Shown: positions 9,521 to 18,508 of the stretch, in pieces | Layout of the letters: every line of letters starts with the position of its first letter | Position numbering within the stretch: position 1 is the first letter of the stretch | NCBI RefSeq assembly: GCF_000416985.1 | Contig: NZ_ATDL01000014.1 | Coordinates: 62,001-126,000 of the forward strand | DNA length: 64,000 bases | Reading direction: 5' to 3' | Origin: Sphingobacterium paucimobilis HER1398 | GTDB taxonomy: Bacteria > Bacteroidota > Bacteroidia > Sphingobacteriales > Sphingobacteriaceae | Program-made: the position numbers and the translations under genes | Notes under the pieces: generated by a model | What the model saw: only the letters and a program-made list of their open reading frames with translations | Database searches by the model: none | Told to the model about the DNA's origin: nothing

Positions 9521-10456
9521 TTATGAATGTTTATACTTATCATGAAGCGCTTTCCCTTCTAAGATGAGTGGCTTTATTTTATCTAGTCTAGTTGCTTTTG
9601 TCTTTTCCTGTTTGGCCTCTGAAATATAGTTTTGATATTCTTTGCGTTTACCTGGTGTCAAGCGATCAAATGCTATTTTGAACGCGGCATCTTGGTTTAA
9701 TGCTTCTTTGAGAATACCTTCGGGCTGTTGGGGGGCGATACGTTTTGGCTTTATTTCTTTCCCATCTTTGATTGTCTGTATGCTTTCTTGAATATAAGCA
9801 AGGATGTCTTGTTCATTCATTTCCTCCCGACTATTAAAACGCCATTGCCGCAGTGCCTTTGTTTTTCCCTCGGATGCGTTGATCAATACCTTTAATCTAT
9901 CTTCTAAGAAAACACCGTTATAAAACCATAATGAAAAGAAATGCTTGAAACCTGCCCATCCAATTACATTTTTGCCTTGGTAGGTATACACATCGGTTCC
10001 CCATTTAAATTCTTTTTTAAGATTAGTCTTGACAATAAGTTGATTCATGAATTCTTCACAGTCTCTCCATGCAGCACGATGATTGTCCCATTGAGGGGCC
10101 TTTTTGTCTTGTAACAGTCGTATATTAAACTGTATGATATCAATCAGTAAATCTTTGGGCAAAGTTGCATTCAATGGGATTTGTATAGCACCTTTGCTGG
10201 TTTTGAAGGCTGTTAATCGTTCTGTGAAGGCTTCAATCGCTGTTGGTCCTGGATAGATTCCGATATGGTTCTTGAATTTTGCAAAATGTATGAGGTTGCC
10301 ATGCCAACGGTAGGTTGGCATACCATAGTTAATCGTTTCCTTTGCATCGTCGGGTGCTGTGGACCGTATGAACTGTCTAAGGTTCTGTAGATCCTCTTGT
10401 GTATCGGGATCGAAGCTATTGATGTATTCGTCTATAGAAGAAAAAGTGGTCGACAT
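9521..10456 (-). CDS. DUF1801 / YdeI (OmdA) fusion protein
   Basis: A 311-residue cytosolic protein with three modules. Residues 1-120 form a DUF1801 domain (IDEYINSFDPDTQEDLQNLR, then NYGMPTYRWHG and GIYPGPTAIEAF). Residues 130-225 form a second DUF1801-like unit (FKWGTDVYTYQGKNVIGWAG, HFFSLWFYNGVFLED). The C-terminus (about 250-311) matches the OmdA domain of YdeI proteins (FKIAFDRLTPGKRKEYQNYI, then SEAKQEKTKATRLDKIKPLI). YdeI proteins have been linked to envelope and peptide stress, but the biochemistry is unknown. It is upstream of, and likely cotranscribed with, the small DUF1801 gene. Confidence 0.78.
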   Translation of the reverse strand: MSTTFSSIDEYINSFDPDTQEDLQNLRQFIRSTAPDDAKETINYGMPTYRWHGNLIHFAKFKNHIGIYPGPTAIEAFTERLTAFKTSKGAIQIPLNATLPKDLLIDIIQFNIRLLQDKKAPQWDNHRAAWRDCEEFMNQLIVKTNLKKEFKWGTDVYTYQGKNVIGWAGFKHFFSLWFYNGVFLEDRLKVLINASEGKTKALRQWRFNSREEMNEQDILAYIQESIQTIKDGKEIKPKRIAPQQPEGILKEALNQDAAFKIAFDRLTPGKRKEYQNYISEAKQEKTKATRLDKIKPLILEGKALHDKYKHS

Positions 10457-10573
10457 ACGGTTTTGTTTATCAATCCCTGAAACTTATGAAAACTATGCTT
10501 GTATTTCATAATCTAGTTTTTAGCTGGATCGGGTGCTGTTATTTGTCTTTTGCTAGTTGGAATATCTAGGGGA

Positions 10574-11032
10574 TTAACTGGTTTTTTTCATAAAATCAAA
10601 AGCTCCAGTACGCAAGTTGATGCCATATTCTAAATAAGCTTTTAAACAAGCTAAGAAGTTTGCCCAACCTTCGGTCTGTCCTATTGCCTGTTGAATACCA
10701 CTCTCACTGACCGGCATCTGTTGTTCTGTGATACGGACGACTGTACTATTGTTGGGGTAGGTCTCCAAATGGATCTCTACCAGCATTCCTTCGCTCCCGC
10801 CAGACCAATCGAAGGAAATGTATTCATTGTGTCTTATCTGTTTGCCCGTTACTGGAAATTGTCCATCAAATTCGGGAAATTTCCACTGAATGGTGATATC
10901 TGTTTCTAATGGTCCAGAGCCGTGTTCGATAAAATAATGATTCATCTGCGTAGGGTTGATGATGGCTTCAAAAACCTGATCTATGGGTTTTTGAATTTGA
11001 ATCGAGGCCTTCGCCGAGAGTATCTTTTCCAT
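10574..11032 (-). CDS. SRPBCC / AHSA1-like domain protein
   Basis: A 152-residue START-like (SRPBCC) protein of the AHSA1 (activator of Hsp90 ATPase homologue) type. The typical opening is ASIQIQKPIDQVFEAIINPT, with FDWSGGSEGMLVEIHLE and a C-terminal helix GWANFLACLKAYLEYG. The fold makes a hydrophobic ligand cavity; the bacterial single-domain members have no agreed function. It is separate from the DUF1801 pair by about 117 bp on the same strand. Confidence 0.8.
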   Translation of the reverse strand: MEKILSAKASIQIQKPIDQVFEAIINPTQMNHYFIEHGSGPLETDITIQWKFPEFDGQFPVTGKQIRHNEYISFDWSGGSEGMLVEIHLETYPNNSTVVRITEQQMPVSESGIQQAIGQTEGWANFLACLKAYLEYGINLRTGAFDFMKKTS

Positions 11033-11131
11033 TTGGGTTTCTTTTAAAGCAGTGTGTAATGGATTGAACTATTCCAATTGATAAAACAAAAATAGTGAAA
11101 ATAGGTTTTCGGTTCTCTATATGAATAGCAC

Positions 11132-11175
11132 AAAATCCCCCGCCATTATCCGTATAGGAATAGCAGGGGATTTTT
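11132..11175 (-). terminator. Probable terminator downstream of the multicopper oxidase gene
   Basis: AAAATCCCC and GGGGATTTT pair across a loop of about 25 nt. The U-run on the minus strand is only four to five long, so efficiency is uncertain. Confidence 0.6.
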
Positions 11176-11186
11176 ATACGGAAGGA

Positions 11187-13421
11187 TTAGTAGTTAATTG
11201 CTAATCCAACACCAAAGCCCATATCACTGTCGTAGTGAGTTCGGATGCCTAGATTTTTATGTACGATGTACCGTAGATCTACCATATATTCCTGGTCCGT
11301 ATTCACCATAAATCCACCTCTAAGCCTTCTGGAGATAGGAATGTCGTCTCGCATAAGAGATAATCTGGTGATACCATCGTGGTATACTTCGGCCTGGAAG
11401 TTGATTAATAGTGGGAGCGTATACATGAATCCTAAACTGACAGCTGTATGGTTGTCTTTTTTATTAACCTGTCCAAACATGTTTTTTTCGTGGTTATCTT
11501 TTCCCATTTTACGGTAGCGCCAGTCGAATCCGATAAAAGGCATAAACCATTGCATTTTGCCAATATAGCGTCCAAGATGGGTTTCTACTTCATAACCGTG
11601 CATATCATTGTATCCTAGGCGCCATTCCGTTCCAAGGCTCCAACGGGCGTTTTGTATCATGGCTTCCCCATCATTACCGTTGGTAGCAAAATCATTCTGT
11701 ACCATGAAATGAGTCATGTTGCTTTCTTTCTGAAGGACCTTGTATGCTTTTTCTTTGTCTGGTAGTAGAGGGTTCTTATAGTTTCCTACCTCAAATACAC
11801 GATTCATTCCGGCCATCATATGGTATAAGATGTGACAGTGGAAAAACCAGTCACCCTCCCGATTGGCTTCGAATTCAATAACATTGGTCTCCATAGGCAT
11901 AATATCCATGACATTCTTCATTGGAGCATAATCGCCCTGTCCATTGATAAGTCTAAAGTCAAAGCCGTGCAGGTGCATGGGGTGACGCATCATCGAGTTA
12001 TTATACAATGTAATTCTTAAAATTTCGCCTTTTTTGACAGGGATTTTATCTGTCTCGGACATCACTCTGTTGTCCATACTCCATACGTAACGGTTCATAT
12101 TTCCAGTTAGCTCAAACCGGAGTTCCCTCACGGGTGCATTAGTGGTGTCGAGTGTTGTTTTTTCGGTTGCTTTTAACATGGCATAATTCAAGGTGACCCT
12201 ATCGGTGCTGTTGCCGTGATGATCATGCTCCTGATGTCCGTTCTGCTCAGAGGAAGATTTCATATTATGTTGCTCTCCAGTCACCTCAGGATACATTACC
12301 GCATTCATGTCCATTTTTTGTAGGCTCATCTGCATTCCCATGTCATGCATGTCACCATTCATCTTCATCATGTCATTCATCATTTTCATCCCCTCAAAGT
12401 ATCGAAGCCTGGGTAATGGGGTATTTAATTGACGGATACCTTCTCCTATAAAAAGGGAGGCCGCTCCAGAGCGATCTTCCGCTGTTGCAGAGAGCTCATA
12501 TGAAGTGTTCTCGGCGGGTATAGTGACTATGATATCGTATGTTTCGGATACACCGATTATCAAACGGTCGACTTCAACAGGCTGTACATCGTTACCATCA
12601 TTGGCGACTACTGTTATTTTACCACCAGCATAGGTGAGCCAGAAGTAGGACGATGCTCCTCCATTGGCAATCCGCAATCGAACACGGTCCCCGGCTTTGA
12701 ATTGTGCCAGTTGACTGGATTGCTGTCCATTGATAAGGAAGCTTTCATAATAAACATCGCTGACATCCATGGCTTCCATACGTTTCCACTCATTGGTGAC
12801 TTTTGTTTTGAAATGACCTTCTTTTATAGCCTCGACATAACTCTGTACTGTGTTTTTCTTTATGCCAGGCCAGTCGTTGCTGGTATGTAGCATCCGCTGG
12901 ACGACTTCGGGCTTTGTATTCGTCCACTCGCTAAGCATGACAGATACAGTCGGAATGTCGTCTATTCCTTTTCTGAAAGTAGGATCGTCTTTTCTCTTGT
13001 TGAATACCATGGATCCATACATGCCGATTTGCTCTTGTAGTCCAGAGTGGCTATGATACCAATAGGTGCCGTTTTGTATAACAGGGAAGCGGTAGGTATA
13101 GGTGGTGCCAGGGGGAATAGGCATCTGCGTCAGAAATGGGACACCATCTTCCCGGTTGGGAAGCCATACACCATGCCAATGTAGAGAACTGCTTTCTTTT
13201 AACTGGTTGTGCACAATAATCTCTGCGGTGTCTCCCTCCGTAAATGTTAATGTCGGTAAGGGAATTTGTCCGTTGGCTGCAATGGCTCTCTTCGGTATAC
13301 CTCCGTAGGTGACAACCGTATCTTGCAGGTAGAGATGGTAGGTTACTGTACGCTGCGCCTGTACCGTGCCCAGTAGGCACAGTAACAGGAGTAGTATTAT
13401 ATTTATTTTTTTTAGCAACAT
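11187..13421 (-). CDS. CopA-like multicopper oxidase with a C-terminal CopB-like outer-membrane-type domain
   Basis: A 744-residue exported protein. A signal peptide ends near residue 22 (TVQAQ). Three cupredoxin domains follow with the copper ligands HWHG (81-84), HSH (123-125), HPMHLHG (about 480) and HCHILYHMMAGM (from 528). A Met/His-rich insert at about 345-405 (MKMMNDMMKMNGDMHDMGMQ) is typical of cuprous oxidases and CopA. Residues about 585-744 do not belong to a laccase: they alternate short aromatic strands (WSLGTEWRLGYND, FMPFIGFDWRYR, AVSLGFMYTLPLLINFQAEV) and end GFGVGLAINY, like part of a CopB-type barrel. It likely oxidises Cu(I) in the periplasm or at the outer membrane. It is last in a copper operon, 8 bp after the HMA gene. 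Confidence 0.88.
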   Translation of the reverse strand: MLLKKINIILLLLLCLLGTVQAQRTVTYHLYLQDTVVTYGGIPKRAIAANGQIPLPTLTFTEGDTAEIIVHNQLKESSSLHWHGVWLPNREDGVPFLTQMPIPPGTTYTYRFPVIQNGTYWYHSHSGLQEQIGMYGSMVFNKRKDDPTFRKGIDDIPTVSVMLSEWTNTKPEVVQRMLHTSNDWPGIKKNTVQSYVEAIKEGHFKTKVTNEWKRMEAMDVSDVYYESFLINGQQSSQLAQFKAGDRVRLRIANGGASSYFWLTYAGGKITVVANDGNDVQPVEVDRLIIGVSETYDIIVTIPAENTSYELSATAEDRSGAASLFIGEGIRQLNTPLPRLRYFEGMKMMNDMMKMNGDMHDMGMQMSLQKMDMNAVMYPEVTGEQHNMKSSSEQNGHQEHDHHGNSTDRVTLNYAMLKATEKTTLDTTNAPVRELRFELTGNMNRYVWSMDNRVMSETDKIPVKKGEILRITLYNNSMMRHPMHLHGFDFRLINGQGDYAPMKNVMDIMPMETNVIEFEANREGDWFFHCHILYHMMAGMNRVFEVGNYKNPLLPDKEKAYKVLQKESNMTHFMVQNDFATNGNDGEAMIQNARWSLGTEWRLGYNDMHGYEVETHLGRYIGKMQWFMPFIGFDWRYRKMGKDNHEKNMFGQVNKKDNHTAVSLGFMYTLPLLINFQAEVYHDGITRLSLMRDDIPISRRLRGGFMVNTDQEYMVDLRYIVHKNLGIRTHYDSDMGFGVGLAINY

Positions 13422-13429
13422 AGTTCAGC

Positions 13430-14290
13430 TTAGTTTATTTTTTCTTTTACACTCCCACATGTCATCATTTTCGAACCATAGAATGGGTTTTTGATTTCTT
13501 CATTTAAACTTAGCCAATTTGCACCTTTGCCATTCTCAAACATAGGACAGTTTTGATAGTACACTGGGGATGCCAATGGGCTTGCTTTGACCATGGGGTA
13601 CAATTTAGTTGATAAGGCCGCAAAATGCTTCCTTTGATCAGCAATGTTTGAACTGTTAACAATATTATTGGTCAATGCCGTGATTTCTTTCACCTGGTCC
13701 ATCCAAATCTGATGGACTTTAGTGGAAAGTGTTGTCATTTTTAAACTTTCAATAGCCTGAAGCAATGATTTCGCTTGTGAGGTAGCTACTTTTGAATCTG
13801 AACTGACCAATGCATCTTTTAGGGAAAAATAAGTTCCCATGACGGTTTGAAAAGTATTTGATTCCGCTTTCTTTTCGTCGTTACTATGGTGCTGATGTCC
13901 CTGCTCATGTGTTTGATGGGAGTTTACCACAGCAATCTCTTTCCCTTTCAAGGTTCTTTCGTATTGGCAGCAACTATGTAGTTGGGTATAAGTCTCATCT
14001 GGGGCTAAGTACTTTTCATTGTCGTAGCCGGCCAAAGCTATACGTTTTAAAATAGCGTCACTGTTTGTCTTTTCGGCATCGTAAACGATGCTGGCACTTT
14101 GAGAGCCGGCATCCCATGTCACCTGTGCTTCTTTTTTCTTGCTTCCAGCTTTCTCAATGGTTGCCTTACACATATCACAATTGCCATTGACATGAAATGT
14201 TTCTGTCTTCGCATTTTTAACTTGTGCATATATATTGTTGGTCGTGATTAGTATGCTACAGATACTAATCCAGAAAATAATCGTTTTCAT
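13430..14290 (-). CDS. Periplasmic heavy-metal-associated (HMA) and DUF3347 protein
   Basis: A 286-residue exported protein with a signal peptide ending near residue 23 (NIYAQ). Residues 30-95 form an HMA ferredoxin-like domain with the metal site C38-x-x-C41 (GNCDMC) in place of the usual MxCxxC. A His-rich linker follows (SHQTHEQGHQHHSND, about 123-137). The rest is a DUF3347 domain with the pair YYQNCPMF and MMTCGS, found attached to CusB-like proteins and thought to bind copper. It most likely hands copper to the multicopper oxidase encoded 8 bp downstream. It could also serve a CusCBA pump encoded elsewhere. Confidence 0.85.
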   Translation of the reverse strand: MKTIIFWISICSILITTNNIYAQVKNAKTETFHVNGNCDMCKATIEKAGSKKKEAQVTWDAGSQSASIVYDAEKTNSDAILKRIALAGYDNEKYLAPDETYTQLHSCCQYERTLKGKEIAVVNSHQTHEQGHQHHSNDEKKAESNTFQTVMGTYFSLKDALVSSDSKVATSQAKSLLQAIESLKMTTLSTKVHQIWMDQVKEITALTNNIVNSSNIADQRKHFAALSTKLYPMVKASPLASPVYYQNCPMFENGKGANWLSLNEEIKNPFYGSKMMTCGSVKEKIN

Positions 14291-14667
14291 ATGTAAATAA
14301 TTTGTCTTTTAACGGTCATATGGAATATCCAAAGCATATTATGCACGATTTTATTACTGTTGGTGTGCATGCTGCTTCGCGGTCATTCGTCTTTGTATAG
14401 CCTGTACTACATGGATATTTCATATGTGTATAATTTATTTTTTATCTGTCATCCGCCAATTAATGGACATCATTGATTTCTGTGGTTTTGCAAGCAGGAT
14501 TAATCCATCTAGAAATAATCTATTAATGGATATAACACCCGCTTATTGCTTAACCGCTTGTTGGCGAATTTGTTTGAATTTATCGGATTGATTTAGTTCT
14601 AAAAGCTAGAACCACAGCAGCGTGATACGTTCGGATAAGACATACCTATGGCTGTGCAGATATTAAA
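14291..14667 (-). promoter_or_regulatory. Upstream region of the HMA-multicopper oxidase genes, with inverted repeat
   Basis: A 377-nt gap. The sequences at 14317-14330 and 14413-14426 are inverted copies (13 of 14 positions pair), 82 nt apart, and bracket a 35-codon ORF. A direct similarity also exists between the start of the HMA gene (TTTTCATATGTAAATAATTT at 14284) and TTTCATATGTGTATAATTT at 14418, as if an upstream gene start were duplicated or conserved. No copper-regulator box that I know could be assigned. Confidence 0.45.
14316..14423 (-). CDS. Possible small Cys-containing peptide (35 aa)
   Basis: An ATG preceded by a typical AT-rich leader (ATAAATTATACACAT) opens 35 codons reading MKYPCSTGYTKTNDREAAC, then TPTVIKSCIICFGYSI and TGA. 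Four cysteines, including a CIIC pair, are suggestive next to copper genes, but length alone allows chance. It lies in the gap upstream of the HMA gene, on the same strand, with its start and stop inside the two arms of an inverted repeat. It could be a leader peptide or nothing. Confidence 0.3.
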   Translation of the reverse strand: MKYPCSTGYTKTNDREAACTPTVIKSCIICFGYSI

Positions 14668-15039
14668 TTAACCTATTTTTGGAAGAAGCCATATAGACGG
14701 AAAGCCCGGTGTCACACGGTTGTCGTTGGCATAGAAGGAAACCTTTCCATTGGGATTATTGCTCCATTGGTGGACCTTGGTCAAGGTAAAAAACAACTGA
14801 AATTTAATACTGCTCTGTTGACAGCTAGCGCCTTTACATTGGCCATCGCAGTGTTTGCCATAGTCCTGTTCGGAAGAAGTCTCCGTCTGGCAGCAATCGT
14901 GTGCTTTATCCTTGTGTCCTTGGTCACAGCAGGAAGGTGTGGTGTGTACAGGCTCATGTTGCTCACAAGCAGATACTGATTTGGTCAAGGTGAGTAGACC
15001 AAATAGTAAGGTGAAACATATGAACATATACTTTTTCAT
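14668..15039 (-). CDS. Small secreted Cys/His-rich protein, probable metal binder
   Basis: A 123-residue protein with a hydrophobic N-terminus (YMFICFTLLFGLLTLT) and a VSAC junction that could be a signal peptidase I site or a lipobox. The mature N-terminal half is packed with Cys and His: EQHEPVH, PSCCDQGHKDKAHDCCQ, HCDGQCKGASCQQ. The C-terminal part has no visible motif. Nothing recognisable at family level; the composition and place upstream of the HMA and multicopper oxidase genes point to copper or other soft-metal binding. Confidence 0.7.
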   Translation of the reverse strand: MKKYMFICFTLLFGLLTLTKSVSACEQHEPVHTTPSCCDQGHKDKAHDCCQTETSSEQDYGKHCDGQCKGASCQQSSIKFQLFFTLTKVHQWSNNPNGKVSFYANDNRVTPGFPSIWLLPKIG

Positions 15040-15127
15040 GCGTAAGGTAAAATTACATATTTTCTTTATAAAAGGAAAGTCCTTTTGCGTAACTATATGG
15101 TGATATGCAATAACTGTGCCCTGGAGC

Positions 15128-16300
15128 TTATTTACTGGCTATCTCTAGAAAAGCATTGCCGTAGGTACGGGCCATTATGTCCCAGCTGTAAGTTGTGCGT
15201 GTATATTCGGCATAAATTTTTGCCTGTTGTTGGTAATGCTCTGGATTTTCTAAAACTTCTGTCAGGACATTGACCCAAGCATGCCTGTTTTCTGCAGGAA
15301 CTAGTATGCCATTTTTTTTGTGCTGTACGGCACTATTTATTCCCTCTAGTGCAGATGCAATAACCAATGATCCTGCCGTAGATGCTTCTAGGCAGACTAA
15401 CCCAAAGCCTTCCATATCTCCAGTAATAGCGATGTTGGGCATCAAGAAGGCAAGGGACTCATTGAGAATTATCTGTAGGTCTTCGAAAGGTACTTTTCCC
15501 AAATGAATAGCTTTAGGATAGTAGAGTGGCAGTATTTTTCGGAGTGTGGTTTGATCGGATGGGTATCCCAAAAATAACATGATCATTGTCTTTAGCTTTG
15601 AGGGAAGGAGTTTGATTAATAGATCTGTTAAAGTCTTTTTTGTACTGTAAGGGCCTAGCATTAACAACTGAAAATCCGTACCTAAGTAAGGGATGACATG
15701 TTGCAAGAGCCAAGAAAATCCCTTGCGCTTTACGGGACGACCTAGGGTGACGAATATTTTTTTGTCTAACTGTATATCGGGATACTTGTGACTGATGTCA
15801 GCTATTTTTTTTTTGACTCGATGCTCAGTGGAGTCTACGCCATTGACTATGACTTGAATCTTTTCTGCCTTAATTCCACGATCACAAGCGGCTTGAGCAG
15901 TGGCGTCACTTACTGCAAAAATACGATCAAAGGTATTAAAGCGAGGGATGATTTTCTTTTGAAAATAGGCTAAGGGGTATACGATGTCAAGACCGTGTAT
16001 TGTAGCAGTTTTTTTGATCTGCTCATACCCTTTGTGATAAGAAGCGATGGCCGCGATCAAGCCATCATTGAAGTGTATAAGCTTGATCTGTGGATTCGCC
16101 TTGATCACTTTCAAGATACGCGCATTTAGTTTTAGAAAGAATGTTAGGAGCGACTCTTGATGATTATAGACGATGGTATGTGTTTTTAGGTAAAGGGCTA
16201 CCCCATTGATCAATTCGTGGCTTTGCTTTTCCATTCCGCCGGTGGCAGGAGGTGACTTATGGCTTACAAATAGTATTTCTATATCGGTTGACTGCTGCAT
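15128..16300 (-). CDS. Glycosyltransferase family 4 protein
   Basis: A 390-residue GT-B fold enzyme. The N-terminal domain has the acceptor-side glycine loop (SHKSPPATGGMEKQSHELI, residues 14-32). The C-terminal donor domain shows FVTLGRPVKRKGFSWLL (about 200) and the GT4 E-x7-E type motif GDMEGFGLVCLEASTAG (about 305-321). Retaining transfer of a nucleotide-activated sugar, probably at the inner face of the membrane; sugar and acceptor unknown. It is last of three tightly packed genes (GT4, membrane protein, GT4). Confidence 0.88.
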   Translation of the reverse strand: MQQSTDIEILFVSHKSPPATGGMEKQSHELINGVALYLKTHTIVYNHQESLLTFFLKLNARILKVIKANPQIKLIHFNDGLIAAIASYHKGYEQIKKTATIHGLDIVYPLAYFQKKIIPRFNTFDRIFAVSDATAQAACDRGIKAEKIQVIVNGVDSTEHRVKKKIADISHKYPDIQLDKKIFVTLGRPVKRKGFSWLLQHVIPYLGTDFQLLMLGPYSTKKTLTDLLIKLLPSKLKTMIMLFLGYPSDQTTLRKILPLYYPKAIHLGKVPFEDLQIILNESLAFLMPNIAITGDMEGFGLVCLEASTAGSLVIASALEGINSAVQHKKNGILVPAENRHAWVNVLTEVLENPEHYQQQAKIYAEYTRTTYSWDIMARTYGNAFLEIASK

Positions 16301-16313
16301 TCTATATCGAATT

Positions 16314-17345
16314 TTAATAGCTGCTGGTGGGGGATGTTTGAAGTTGTTCTGGTTTCAACTGACTCGGGTAGACTTTAAAGAACACCGATAATAGAACACC
16401 AATAAGGCTCCATATTACCTGTCTGAACCGGCGAAGTATAGAGATAGAAATCCATATTGTCGCACTTTTTATACCAATCATATCTAGGGTAATCTTGTTC
16501 GCAAATTCTTCGATACCTATTTGTCCGGGGATAGCGGCTCCTATACTTTTTATAACAATAATGGACATATCGAGTACCAAACTATCCATCGGTTGTATGG
16601 AGTACCCCATAAAAAGAAGGAGCAGATAGAGTTCCATGCTGCCCACAATCCAATGAAATGCAAAAAACAGATAAGAATACCAGAAGTTCTTTTTGTCGTG
16701 CTGGAAAAAAACCTTACAGTTATAAAATGTGATATTCAGTGTGGTTTTTGTATGCCTCCATAGAGAACTTTTGTCCTGTATAGGTGAAGGACCTGTCGGT
16801 CGATATAAAGCGATAAATAATGCTGTCTTTAATAAGAGAAGTACGACAATTGTACACGTAATTATCCATGTTAGTTCTTGAGATACCGTCTTACGGATTG
16901 TATTGGATAATAGCCAGATCATGGCAATGGTAAATAAGGAAATCTGAGATAATGTAGCCGTTATTCTAGAGGATGTTACGGATTTTAGGGCTGTCTCTTG
17001 GTTAATCTGATAGGGCTTTAGAAGTTGGACTTTCAGTAGGTCGCCTGCTATGATACTGGTTGGATTATAAAGCGCTAATGTTTCGCCAATCTGTCGAAAG
17101 GCAAATAATCGAAACAACGATATATTTTTTCTATCCTGTCCTAAACATAGCCACCAACCTAAAGTTCCCAAAAAATAGGCTGTAAACGTCAATAATAAAA
17201 TATAGGTGAATTTGAAACCGACCTGTTTTAGTTGGTTTTTTAAAGCGATAAAGTCTGTATTTGCAATGAACACAGCTATGGATATTATTGCAATACATAG
17301 TATAAAACCGTTGGCGAATTTACGCCATAGAGTTAGTTTGCCCAT
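16314..17345 (-). CDS. Lysylphosphatidylglycerol synthase-type transmembrane protein (UPF0104, flippase-like)
   Basis: A 343-residue integral membrane protein with roughly eight hydrophobic segments (for example GFILCIAIISIAVFIANT, YILLLTFTAYFLGTLGWWL, FAFHWIVGSMELYLLLLFMG). It shows the family pattern FRQIGETLALYNPTSIIAGDLLK and AAIPGQIGIEEFANKI. This is the membrane half of MprF/AglD-like proteins without the lysyl-transfer domain. Members occur beside glycosyltransferases and may move or present lipid-linked sugars. Its start overlaps the end of the upstream GT4 gene by 13 bp, and the next GT4 begins 13 bp downstream. Confidence 0.85.
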   Translation of the reverse strand: MGKLTLWRKFANGFILCIAIISIAVFIANTDFIALKNQLKQVGFKFTYILLLTFTAYFLGTLGWWLCLGQDRKNISLFRLFAFRQIGETLALYNPTSIIAGDLLKVQLLKPYQINQETALKSVTSSRITATLSQISLFTIAMIWLLSNTIRKTVSQELTWIITCTIVVLLLLKTALFIALYRPTGPSPIQDKSSLWRHTKTTLNITFYNCKVFFQHDKKNFWYSYLFFAFHWIVGSMELYLLLLFMGYSIQPMDSLVLDMSIIVIKSIGAAIPGQIGIEEFANKITLDMIGIKSATIWISISILRRFRQVIWSLIGVLLSVFFKVYPSQLKPEQLQTSPTSSY

Positions 17346-18508
17346 GCTAAACCTGTTCTGTTCTTTTGTAAAGCGAGTTGTTGTATATCAAGAAAATATT
17401 GGTTGGCCAGTTTATTCCAATCTAATTGAGATACGAAACGAAGCCCTTCTTTCTTGAATTTTAAACTAAGAATGTTGTCTTCAATTATGTTTTTTAGAAA
17501 GGATACATACTCTAGTGCATTTTGAGGATTACATCTGAATCCGGATACACCGTGGTTGACTAATGAAGCTGATCCTCCGCCGTTGGCAATTACACAGGGC
17601 AGTCCAGAAGCCATCGCTTCTATCACGACATTGCCATAGGTTTCGGAGGTTGACGTAAAGACAAATGCATCGGCCGATGCGTATAGCCTGGAGAGCTGTT
17701 CATGATTTTTCTTGCCTAGAAAGAAAGCTTTAGGCATTTCCTGCATTGCAACTGCTTTGGCAGTGCCTTCACCTACAATGATTAAGTTATAGTCTAAGCT
17801 CTCCTGAGCTAATGTATGGTAAATTGCGATCAAGGTTTTTATGTTCTTTTCCCACACCAATCGGCTTGCAAAGAGAATGTTAGGTTTGGAATTGCCTGTT
17901 ATCTGTTGGATGTAATCATTGTCTCGTTTTACTGGTGTGAAGAGTTGACAATCTATGCCTCTAGGCCAAATTTGGATTCTTTCGGAGTCAATCCCTATTG
18001 TTGATAGCTCATCAGCAATAGATTGTGTGGGTACATAGGTCACTCCACAGCGGTTGTAGAAATTGAGCATGACCTTCTTTATCCAATGTTGTGTGGGTTT
18101 TACCAACGATGTAAGATTTCTGAAGTAATAATCAATATAGGAGATAAAATGAGTGTGGTATATGGTCAATACCGGGATTCCTCTTTTCTGAGCGTAGTTC
18201 AGTGCGAAAAAGCCGAGAAGAGAGGGGGTAGCTATATGGATGACTTCAGGGCCGAAGTTGTCCAGTGCGGTCTCTAATTTTGCTTTTATAAGATGTGGAA
18301 TTGCAAGACTGTAGTCTTCATTGACTGGTATTCTAAATGTCGGAACTTTATAGGATTTGAAATTCCGGAACTGTTCTGGTCCATTTCCGTAAATGAACAG
18401 ATAGTCAAATAATGTGCTGTCAATTCTTTCTATCAATTGGAACATGGTGCGCGAAGCTCCGTCAAAATCTGCGATCAATATTTCGGTAAAAAAGGCGACT
18501 CTCCTCAT
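17333..18508 (-). CDS. Glycosyltransferase family 4 protein (alpha-mannosyltransferase-like)
   Basis: A 391-residue GT-B enzyme opening RRVAFFTEILIADFDGASRTMF, which is the acceptor loop seen in MgtA/PimB-type lipid mannosyltransferases. The donor domain contains ILFASRLVWEKNIKTLIAIY (about 211-230) and the GT4 signature TSTSETYGNVVIEAMASGLP (about 288-307). Its stop overlaps the start of the membrane protein gene, so translation is likely coupled. It is first in the three-gene unit. Confidence 0.88.
   Translation of the reverse strand: MRRVAFFTEILIADFDGASRTMFQLIERIDSTLFDYLFIYGNGPEQFRNFKSYKVPTFRIPVNEDYSLAIPHLIKAKLETALDNFGPEVIHIATPSLLGFFALNYAQKRGIPVLTIYHTHFISYIDYYFRNLTSLVKPTQHWIKKVMLNFYNRCGVTYVPTQSIADELSTIGIDSERIQIWPRGIDCQLFTPVKRDNDYIQQITGNSKPNILFASRLVWEKNIKTLIAIYHTLAQESLDYNLIIVGEGTAKAVAMQEMPKAFFLGKKNHEQLSRLYASADAFVFTSTSETYGNVVIEAMASGLPCVIANGGGSASLVNHGVSGFRCNPQNALEYVSFLKNIIEDNILSLKFKKEGLRFVSQLDWNKLANQYFLDIQQLALQKNRTGLAWAN

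Noticed and set aside
13051..13380. A 109-codon frame overlapping the multicopper oxidase on the same strand
   Set aside because: It sits in another frame of conserved copper-site codons and cannot be independent.
14317..14426. A definite MITE in the copper region
   Set aside because: The 14-bp inverted ends exist, but I see no target-site duplication and no second copy in the window, so I kept it only as a possibility.
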